Part shown: one piece after another, positions 1 through 6,825 of the stretch | Layout of the letters: every line of letters starts with the position of its first letter | Numbering within the stretch: the stretch's first letter is position 1 | Source: Haplosporangium gracile | Taxonomy: Eukaryota > Mortierellomycota > Mortierellomycetes > Mortierellales > Mortierellaceae | Direction: 5' to 3' | Assembly (NCBI GenBank): GCA_015499985.1 | Contig: JAAAUF010000133.1 | Coordinates: 44,162-58,653 of the forward strand | Length of the DNA: 14,492 nucleotides | Notes under the pieces: model-generated | Seen by the model: only the letters and a program-made list of their open reading frames with translations | Database searches by the model: none | Told to the model about the DNA's origin: nothing | Made by a program: the position numbers and the translations under genes

Positions 1-1882
1 AAATGAGGCTGCTGCTCCTTCATGCCTCTATTGTTCTCATTTTTTAAATCCCCCGAATGGAATGGATGATGGATGCTACCAGCACTACTTTGATGAGCAG
101 CTCAGCAACAACTTCAACGACAAACACACACCACTAAAAAGTCATATCCAAAAGTGCGAAATGGGTACTTCAATTGAAATACACAGGGGTGCGCATCTGG
201 TCCTCTTTTTTATCATGAACCCTGTTCTCATTATTTGTGGGATTTGTGGGATTGGTTCTCCATGCAAAATGGGCATTCGACACACTACCTGAAAGAGCTA
301 GTTTGCTATTTTCAACTTTAGCCGTTGGTGTGTGGTTGCTCCTTCCACCTTCCTTCCTCCTCCTCACCTCTTGTTTATCTATTTTCAAGCAAAAAACAAC
401 AACGGATGCAACAGCAGCAGTAGCTGCAAGAGGAATGATAAAATAAAAAACGAACAAGAGCCAGAGAGAGCAAGAGTGTATGAGTCTTTTTTTTTTTTTT
501 TTGCTGGGATCTTCTAAGTTTCAAAGAGCAGCGACATTAAAAATGGAGGATTATTATCTATTCTTTCTTGTGCCGAGACCTTCTCGCATATGATTGCAGC
601 TTCGTTTTGTCTCTTTTGTTTTCATTGCCAGGATCCCGCTCACCAAAACTTGAGTCTTTTGTGCGTTTCTCCCCTTCCCTCAAAAATATTAGGTCGGGTG
701 GTCTTGTGCATGTTATCCATCCCCCCCAAACTCCATCCATCCAGCCTTCCAGCACCTTCCATCTTGATTAAAAAATAAGATGTGTGTGTGTTTCAAGGTG
801 GTACAAAAGGTAGCGTGGCAAAATTGGATACATTTTCTTTGTGCAACATTGAGAAGCAGGATAAAAAGACTAACAAAAAAATAAAAAAATAACAAGGGTA
901 CTCACCAACCCATGTCCATGCTCTTTTATCCCTCGGTCGGCTCTGATATTTATTTTGTTTGATGTTATTTTTGTTGTATCGAGGGTGTAGGCTCACAGTT
1001 GCAAAAGCAAAAAAAAAAAAAAAAAAAAAAAAAGAGATAAAAAATGAAAGAGAGTGCAGTCTAACAAAGAGGGTCATCATTCTCGCCTGAAGACGAATTC
1101 CTTTCAATAAATGAGTAAAATCCTCCTTGATGAAAGCTGTAAAGGCAATGCGAATGGAAGATGGACAAATAAAAAGGTGGACATGGGCAAATGGATGGTC
1201 CGAGAAAGTTTCGGGGATGAAGGTTCGTCGGAGGACGAGCCATGAGCGATCTAAAACCCAGAGGAATGTCAATTAAAACGAAGAGCGAAACCCAAAATGC
1301 CAGTGGAGTATGTAATCAAAGTCGCGACCAGAAGGAAAGGTTGACCCGGCTGCTCTTGTCTTTTCATCTTCTTCGGCTATTATTACCGCTCCCATGGAGC
1401 AACCCCTGTAAGGTACTCTTTTTTATCTCTTTGAGGTTTAAAGAAATCAATGGGCATGTCTTTTTTTTGGTAAATGCATAGTTAATGCAATGGAAGAGGC
1501 GGAGGAAGACGTCGTGGAGAGCAGAAAATCTACTTCAGCTGAGCATTGGCGGGGGACAAGGCGCCAATTATCACAGGTGCAACGAGAAAGAAGCTCTTCT
1601 GCGGTCGAGATTCGCTTGGAATTGGTGGCGTTGTGAATCTGTGCCCATCACGAGCTTTAAGGGTATCATCTGACTTTGTGATGTGGCGTTTTTGGCGGCT
1701 CCTTCATAGTTTGCCACCAAATTGAACAAGCCTGCCCTCAAGATCTCTCTCTGCATGCTGCATCCAAAGAATAAGCTCGGTTTACTTTTATTGCTGCTAT
1801 CTCATGCAAAAATATGAAGGAGACAATGGCCCTTCCAGGAATGAAATAGAGTAGAATAAAAAGATAGAGAGAAAAGACTAGT
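1..1882. other. Gene-poor left flank, low-complexity sequence
   Basis: I see no convincing gene in this 1.9 kb stretch. It is AT-rich and carries a run of 16 T (487-502), a run of 25 A (1009-1033), a short CAG repeat near 410-420, a CCAT repeat near 725-740 and a TG repeat near 780-791. Open frames exist on both strands, but most are low complexity or lack an ATG. Two patches have coding-like character and are described separately: 1111-1245 and 1394-1636. The first 150 bases are open in several frames and could belong to a gene lying to the left; I cannot decide this from the sequence. Confidence 0.5.
1394..1636 (+). CDS. Possible small two-exon gene, function unknown
   Basis: Weak candidate. 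An ATG at 1394 follows a short pyrimidine-rich stretch (about 1357-1393). Four codons and two bases later (1407) there is a GTAAGG donor. A TAG acceptor ends at 1482, and the resulting junction is in frame with an acidic, glutamate-rich segment starting NAMEEAEEDVVES and running to a TGA at 1634-1636. The joined product would be about 55 residues, charged and probably helical. Further splicing downstream is possible: a CAG/GTGCAA donor near 1577 and a TAG acceptor near 1719 would join it to another open segment. I recognise no family. It could be chance, because ATG, donor and acceptor are common in such DNA. Confidence 0.18.
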
Positions 1883-3135
1883 CTAGAAAAAGTCGACGGC
1901 GTGCTTGCGAACAAACACAGGGGTAGAAGATGCAGATGATGATTTTTTGGTATCGGTGGCGGCGTTAGATGCTGGTTTCTTGGAAGCATGCTGTTGTTTG
2001 TGATTGTTTTGAATGGTGTGAGGAGTCCTGGCTTTGAGTGCACTCTTGGTGGGGCGTGTATCCACCGAAGGGACCTTGACAAGCGTGATTGGCAGTGTCT
2101 TGTCAAATCCTGTAGTAGATAAAGATGCCAAAGAAAACGTTAGTGCATCACATATTAACTCGCTTCCGCTATCATGTTTCCTGCCATCCCTATTCAATAA
2201 TAAGTCCAGTATACATAAACCGAGTAATATAGCATGCACGTACGCCTGGTCTGGTTGTTCTGGAGTCCCCAGCGAATGGACCGCTTCTTTGCAGAGGTAG
2301 ACTCTGGTGACGTAGAAGCCGAAGAAGTGACAGTCGATGAATCCTCCTCTGTAATAATAGGTGCAGCAGTGTCCTCGTTATCCTCCTCATCCATGGTAGC
2401 AGCAGCCTCGACGGCCTCCTTTTGTTGTTGCCTCCTGGCTTTTTTACTCTCCTCTGCCTTTTCCTGTTCCAAAATCTGGTTGTGCTCTGCAAGACGGTCC
2501 TGAACATGTTGCCAGATCTGGTGTTGATGAGCCTGCTTCTTCTTCATATCCTCTGCCTGCTGCTCCCGAAGCAACTTGTACATCTTTGTGTCAAAGCTAT
2601 TTCAATAATAAGAAAATAAAAGGCATTAGCAAGAGTTGAAATTTTGTTGATAAATAATTTTCTTCAAAGGCACAAAATAATCACCTTTGACCTTTCTTTT
2701 CAAATGACCATCGCATTGATAGAAAAGGACACTGTGAAGTAGCCGACACAAGAAAGTAGTGAATGGTTCGACTTACCAGATCATGGGAGATCTCCTTTTC
2801 GGACGACGCTGCGTGTAGAGCATGGTCCAGGAACTCAAGGGTGTCTGTCTGTAGTGGGAGAGTCTCCAGAGTGAGACCAACGACGACATTTGACGGTCGG
2901 TCAATTGCCTTGGCTGACCAATTTCGATATCTTCCATCTATCGTTAATAACAAAATAATCGACGGTATAATGGGTTATGGATTACGGGTATGTAAGTAGG
3001 TAGGAGGCGAAGGGAGGATGAGAAAGGGTTGAACGCAGCAAAGAATGAAAGCAGGTTGAATTGAAGTTTCTAGGTGATGGGAATGCTGAAGTAATGAGAG
3101 TGTGAGGTAAGTGTGCTTACCTCGATGTCTGCCAT
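1883..3135 (-). CDS. Coiled-coil protein with RRP1/NOP52-like C-terminal tail
   Basis: Four exons on the minus strand: 3135-3121, 2937-2777, 2596-2244 and 2109-1883. All introns have GT..AG ends (GTAAGC, GTAAGT and GTACGT donors), and exon lengths sum to 756 nt, giving 251 aa. Exon 1 encodes only MADIE. Exon 3 encodes a strongly charged, probably coiled-coil segment (around KMYKLLREQQAEDM, about residues 63-115), then an acidic, serine/threonine-rich stretch. The end of exon 3 and exon 4 carry KKRSIRWGLQNNQTRRFDK, KSALKARTP and the terminus KHAVDFF. From memory, this order (K..I.W.L..N, FDK, SALK.TP, final DFF) recalls C-terminal tails of nucleolar NOP52/RRP1 rRNA-processing proteins. The globular NOP52 domain that should precede it is absent and there is no room for it upstream, so I do not assign that function. 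Exon 2 is the uncertain part: the splice-consistent frame is Trp/Arg-rich, while a second open frame looks more like ordinary protein. An alternative donor near 2686 would also fit that second frame. Confidence 0.55.
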
Positions 3136-3157
3136 TGTGTCACAGAGTGGTGGATGC

Positions 3158-3182
3158 GAAAAAGAAAAAGGGGAAGGAAGGA
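3158..3182 (-). promoter_or_regulatory. Pyrimidine-rich tract upstream of the coiled-coil gene
   Basis: On the minus strand, read toward the ATG at 3135, this stretch is almost pure C/T and ends about 20 bases before the start codon. Similar tracts precede the MOT1, UBE2Z-like and MCP2-like genes, so it is probably part of the core promoter or 5' leader. The role is inferred. Confidence 0.4.
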
Positions 3183-3378
3183 TGCGAGCAACGAGAATGA
3201 AGGGCAGAGCTGATGGTCGAGTGGAAGGTCAAAGGAAAGCAGGCTGGAAGCACAAGCACGTCTAAGTGCAACAACAACAAAGAAAAAAAGAGACTGCTGA
3301 CTGCGTGACTGCTGAAATATATTCGTTTTCATACATTTCATGACAGGCACAAGGGGACGAGTGAGCATAAGCGTGTTT

Positions 3379-3384
3379 TTTATT
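3379..3384 (-). terminator. Polyadenylation signal AATAAA of the MOT1-like gene
   Basis: The minus strand reads AATAAA about 30 bases after the TAA stop of the molybdate transporter gene. It also lies in the roughly 280-base gap between this gene and the next minus-strand gene. That position suits a 3'-end signal. Confidence 0.5.
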
Positions 3385-3413
3385 ACGATTAAAGATATGA
3401 TACAAGATGCCAA

Positions 3414-5017
3414 TTAATGGCGCTCGGGTTCGCAGGAGGAAAGAGTCTTATGAACAGAAGAGCGGCCCTCATCCTGCCCCTGGTGCCCCTCAACAGGAAC
3501 ATTGCCTCCCATCGAAGACAAGCCGGGAGTAGACACAGTCGCAGTCTGTTGTTCAGTCAAGACTTGGGCGTCATCGTCCATTCTGCCCATGTACTTGGAC
3601 CCAATGTAGAAGCACAGAGCAGCAACAAGACCACCAATGAATCCAATACCGTCATTCTTGAATCCAACAAGCATAGCGGCCGTTGTAATCATGACAATAA
3701 AGTTAGCGTGTCTCTTTTGGTCGTCCACCACTCCATCGTTGACAGTTCTGGCGACTGCGCCCAATTCGATACCACTCACAAAGAGCATAACACCGAGGAT
3801 GGCACTTGGGTAGCTTGCAATCAAGCCCGAGAGCGAGCTTCCAAAGAATAGACCGAAAAAGATCTTGAGGAGACCCAGGATGATGATCGACACCTCCGTA
3901 CGGGCGCCAAATCGGTACTGAGCAGCCAGTCCACCAGATCCATGGCAGAAGGGAATCGATCCAAAGAAGCATCCCACCAGGTTCATCATGCCGACCGAGA
4001 CGGCGATAGTAGGGGTGCCGGTTGGACGCTCGGGAAAGAGATCTTTGGCAAGTGCGGCAAGGGCAATGACAGAGTTGAGGCAGGTCAGAGGAATCTGTCC
4101 CAGGGAGGCGGACACGAAACCGTGCTTGAACTCTTCCCAGGTCGGAACTGTGACTCCGATGGTATAGACACCGATCTTGGGATAGACGGCCTTGGGTGGG
4201 GGGTTGGTGTACAGCTTGATGAAGGCGATAATGAGCCCGATCGTGAAGAGGATCATGGCGGTTGGGATGCGCTTGGATCGATAGTAAAAGATAAAGACGA
4301 CGATAAAGGCAAAGACGGCCCACTCGTAGTTGTTCTCCCAGGTCCAGCTGTCACCTCCAAAGCTCTTGGCCTGCTTGACCAACTCGGCAGCCTTGCCACC
4401 AAAGGAGATGGCTGTTCCGAGCTGGATACCACGGATGACGGCCATAGGCGTATACTTTTCGACAATGTAGATGGTGCGGGTGAGGCCAAGAACCATGACG
4501 ACGGCCGAGACTCCCATACCGGCGCTCATGACGGATCCGATCGACATGTGGTTTGTCAGTGCAATCGCAGCAATGGCTATTTGGAAATAGTCGGATGAAA
4601 TGTTAGTGACCTTGCATGTTGATTGTTATTCTGTGACTAAGGGAGAAAAAAAAATGCGAGACCTTCCCTTGGGTCCACAGCTATCCAAAAATTTTGCGCA
4701 AGAGAAAGTTACTTACACTTCATGGGCTGGACACACATGGGCATACGGAAGGTCAAGCCGGTGGCGATATTCCAGAGACCACCAAAAATCAAACTGGCGG
4801 TGAGATCGATTTGGCCGGTGAGCGAGAGCGAGAGCATGATAGGCAGGAGCGTGCCCAGATCACCAAGAGAGCCGCTCAATTCGCCTAAGCGAAAGCCAGA
4901 TTTAAAAGATTGGAGTCTGTCCCTGGCATTGGCCTTGATGGAGTCAACGAAGCCCTTGGGAGGGGAAGAGAAGTGATCCTCCTGAGAATGGGAGGTAGGC
5001 AGGACCTGTTGGGACAT
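3414..5017 (-). CDS. MOT1: MOT1-type molybdate transporter
   Basis: Two exons, 5017-4717 and 4576-3414, are joined across a 140-base intron (GTAAGT donor, TAG acceptor) to give 487 aa. The junction restores PMKSIAAIAL, a conserved family motif, which fixes the splice. MOT1 proteins are SulP-related membrane transporters without a STAS domain and take up molybdate for molybdenum cofactor enzymes. Visible family marks are GELSGSLGDLGTLLPIM near residues 45-61, MPMCVQPMK just before the junction, and FCHGSGGLAAQYRFGART near residues 310-327. Many hydrophobic helices follow one another, and the protein ends in a polar, presumably cytosolic tail of about 60 residues. The first 40 residues are polar and cytosolic-looking, with no signal peptide. 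The ATG at 5017 follows a pyrimidine-rich leader. Length and motifs fit the fungal family. Whether it sits in the plasma membrane or an internal membrane cannot be read from the sequence, and sulfate as substrate is a less likely alternative. Confidence 0.92.
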
Positions 5018-5070
5018 GTGTGGTTTATTTTTTGTTTATGTTTTTAATTGCTTCCTTGGGTGTAGTAGTA

Positions 5071-5192
5071 GATGATGAGTGGGGGAGGAAGGGGAGGGCG
5101 TGAGAATGAAAAAGGAAGAGAGAACGAAAGAGAAAAAGAAGAGAAGAAAGAAGTTAAATAGGAATAAGAAAGCGAAAGAAAGAAAAAAAAAG
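5071..5192 (-). promoter_or_regulatory. Long pyrimidine-rich leader tract of the MOT1-like gene
   Basis: On the coding (minus) strand about nine of every ten bases are C or T over roughly 115 bases, ending some 55 bases before the ATG at 5017. Such CT-rich leaders are common in fungal promoters. Here it is long enough that a non-B structure such as a triplex is conceivable, but that is speculation. Confidence 0.45.
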
Positions 5193-5252
5193 CTGATGTA
5201 CCGGGGTTTGAACAAGAACGAATCATCAAAGTAAAAGCGGCGCCCACTCATC

Positions 5253-5337
5253 AAAGAAAGAAAGAGAGAAAGAAAGAAAGAAAGACAGTGTCTGTGTCAC
5301 AAAACAAGCAACTTTAGCTTTTTTTCTTTCTTTCTTT
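5253..5337. repeat. AAAG microsatellite with facing TTTC repeat
   Basis: AAAG units (with one AGAG interruption) fill 5253-5284, and TTTC units fill 5323-5337. The two are complementary over about 15 bases with a loop of roughly 38 bases, so a hairpin could form. It lies in the MOT1 upstream region. Confidence 0.7.
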
Positions 5338-5476
5338 AGGTTTTAGTGCGTCGGGCTTGATTCCATCTCCTTTGCTCACCATCAGCACTCAGCAACGACA
5401 GACAAGACAACAAATGTCGCATCAATCCATCAAGTCCAGGGTAACAAAAAAAAGTGGGGCCTTTTGTGGAACAACA

Positions 5477-5556
5477 GTTTGATTGCGCTCCGATTGGTTG
5501 ACCTTGCCTCTAAGCATCTTGGCTGTTTGTGGTGACACGCTCAAGCGCAATCAAAC
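5477..5556. repeat. 13-bp perfect inverted repeat with CCAAT box
   Basis: GTTTGATTGCGCT at 5477-5489 is matched by its exact reverse complement at 5544-5556, separated by 54 bases. Just inside the left arm, 5493-5497 reads ATTGG (CCAAT on the minus strand). Two oppositely oriented copies in a divergent promoter suggest paired binding sites for one regulator; the factor is unknown. Confidence 0.55.
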
Positions 5557-5579
5557 AATGGTAGCTTAATAAATGCGTG

Positions 5580-5599
5580 GGGCACAGGGCACAGGGCAC
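5580..5599 (+). repeat. Short tandem repeat, unit GGGCACA, nearly three copies
   Basis: Two full seven-base units and a third lacking its last base lie directly next to each other. This may be a replication-slippage product or a clustered binding site. Confidence 0.7.
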
Positions 5600-5680
5600 T
5601 TTCGACTGACTGACTTTTCATGGAGACTGATACAGCGATGTAATATCTGGACTCTAACATCTCTAGGGAAATAACAGAAC

Positions 5681-5986
5681 ATGTTCCGTCGATCTAGAAC
5701 AGCCGAGTTCGTGGTCGTGGATCAAATGTGCCACAAGCCATCTACGTACGCGCCTACGGGGGAGGATTTTTTTTCTACGGGCAACGAAGATATCTCTTTT
5801 ACTATACTCTCAGTATGTCCTCTGGCAAAGCGTTTTTGCGCTCGTTTTAAGTATCTATCCAAGCGTAGGTTTGTGAGAATCCATGTGCCAAAACGGCGTG
5901 TGGTTGAGTGTTTGTTTATGTTCCGTAGTCAGCGGAGGAGTAAGCGTGCTCCGTGTTTTGCCACCACCAAAGATCGAGGAAACTAG
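5681..5986 (+). CDS. Doubtful 101-codon open frame in the divergent region
   Basis: An ATG frame of 101 codons starts MFRRSRTAEFVVVDQM, with a basic second half rich in Lys and Arg. I recognise no domain. A GTATGT sequence near 5814 could act as a donor, in which case only the first 44 codons would be an exon. It has no pyrimidine leader like those of the MOT1, UBE2Z-like and MCP2-like genes. Chance is a serious alternative. Confidence 0.12.
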   Translation: MFRRSRTAEFVVVDQMCHKPSTYAPTGEDFFSTGNEDISFTILSVCPLAKRFCARFKYLSKRRFVRIHVPKRRVVECLFMFRSQRRSKRAPCFATTKDRGN

Positions 5987-6261
5987 AGAGTAGATATGCG
6001 TGCGTGTGTGGAAAAGAAGGTTGAGCATTGCCTCATAATTTTTGTTTGTCCTTTGACGTCGCGTGTGCTCACGTTCAATTGATACATCGACAAAGCAGAG
6101 AAAAAAGACGACGCAGAGAGAGCGAGAGACATGAAACAGGCAAAGGGGGTGTCTCTACATACTCTCGACTTTCCTTTCTGCCTTGGTGTCTCTCTCGTAC
6201 ACATTTTTCTCTACTCCGTAGCAGAAAGTTGGTTTTCTTATGAGTATGATGTGTGCGTGTG

Positions 6262-6267
6262 TATAAA
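6262..6267 (+). promoter_or_regulatory. Possible TATA box of the UBE2Z-like gene
   Basis: TATAAA lies about 270 bases before the ATG at 6537 and about 125 bases before the pyrimidine tract. It would fit only if the 5' leader is long; the assignment is tentative. Confidence 0.25.
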
Positions 6268-6391
6268 TGTGCTCGCTGCGGCAGAGGCATAGCATGGTCG
6301 ACTTGCCCTAGTGGACTGTGCCAGCCCACTAGCCATCTGGCCATCCAGCCATCAAGAAAAAGAGTCTCCTTTCTTTGCCAGCTAAAATTTA

Positions 6392-6473
6392 TCTCTTTTT
6401 CCTTTCCCTCTCCTGTCCCTTCTTGTCTCCTCACTCTCACTTCCACTTCCACCTCCCTCCCACTCACCCCTGC
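6392..6473 (+). promoter_or_regulatory. Pyrimidine-rich leader tract of the UBE2Z-like gene
   Basis: About 80 bases are nearly all C and T, with only scattered A and G, and end some 60 bases before the ATG at 6537. The same kind of tract precedes three other genes in the window. Confidence 0.45.
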
Positions 6474-6536
6474 CTTTTCGACATCAGCGAAACAAGAAAC
6501 AAACAAAATACGCACACACTCATATACTGAAGAGCC

Positions 6537-6779
6537 ATGTCCAACGCCGTCACCTTGCGTCTGACCAAGGAACTGTCCGAATTCGCAAAGAACCCGGACC
6601 ACCAGCTCTACTTGCACTATGGTAAACAAAACTCTTCATTCATTGACTTTTGTCTTTTCTTGCACTGGAATAAAAATGGTGGCGGAAGGATGCAAAAAAA
6701 CAACCAACTGTGTGTGTGTGTGTGTGTGCGTGGCAACATGAAGAAAGTGAGATGAACCAAGGCTTGATTCCGTTCTCCG

Positions 6780-6825
<46 letters not shown>

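Larger units (their letters stand above)
5018..6536. promoter_or_regulatory. Divergent promoter region between MOT1-like and UBE2Z-like genes
   Basis: This 1.5 kb stretch separates two start codons that point away from each other. It holds a purine-rich tract next to MOT1 (5071-5192), an AAAG repeat (5253-5284), a TTTC repeat (5323-5337), a 13-bp inverted repeat with a CCAAT box (5477-5556), a GGGCACA tandem repeat (5580-5599), a 101-codon open frame of doubtful status (5681-5986), a TATAAA at 6262-6267 and a pyrimidine tract next to the UBE2Z-like ATG (6392-6473). It is long for a fungal intergenic region and could hide a small or non-coding gene. Confidence 0.6.

Noticed and set aside
62..145. 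Coding-like start of a plus-strand frame (MDDGCYQHYFDEQL)
   Set aside because: At least two plus frames and one minus frame are open here, the sequence is AAC/CAG-rich low complexity, and no continuation with coding character was found.
170..457. Minus-strand frame with a hydrophobic N-terminus resembling a signal anchor
   Set aside because: It starts with TTG rather than ATG, and the hydrophobic part comes from T-rich and CAG-repeat sequence. No splice arrangement gave a convincing gene.
793..1272. Long minus-strand open frame of about 159 codons in the left flank
   Set aside because: It has no ATG at its start, runs through the 25-base homopolymer as a poly-Phe block, and shows no recognisable domain. 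The openness is explained by AT-rich low complexity.
3703..4598. Large open frames on both strands inside the MOT1-like gene (218 codons plus strand, 206 codons minus strand)
   Set aside because: They are shadows of the GC-richer MOT1 exon, whose own frame carries clear family motifs.
6075..6629. Minus-strand frame of 184 codons across the UBE2Z-like promoter and first exon
   Set aside because: It is antisense to exon 1 and to the pyrimidine tract, which produces an artificial Glu/Arg/Val-rich stretch. No domain and no splice logic.
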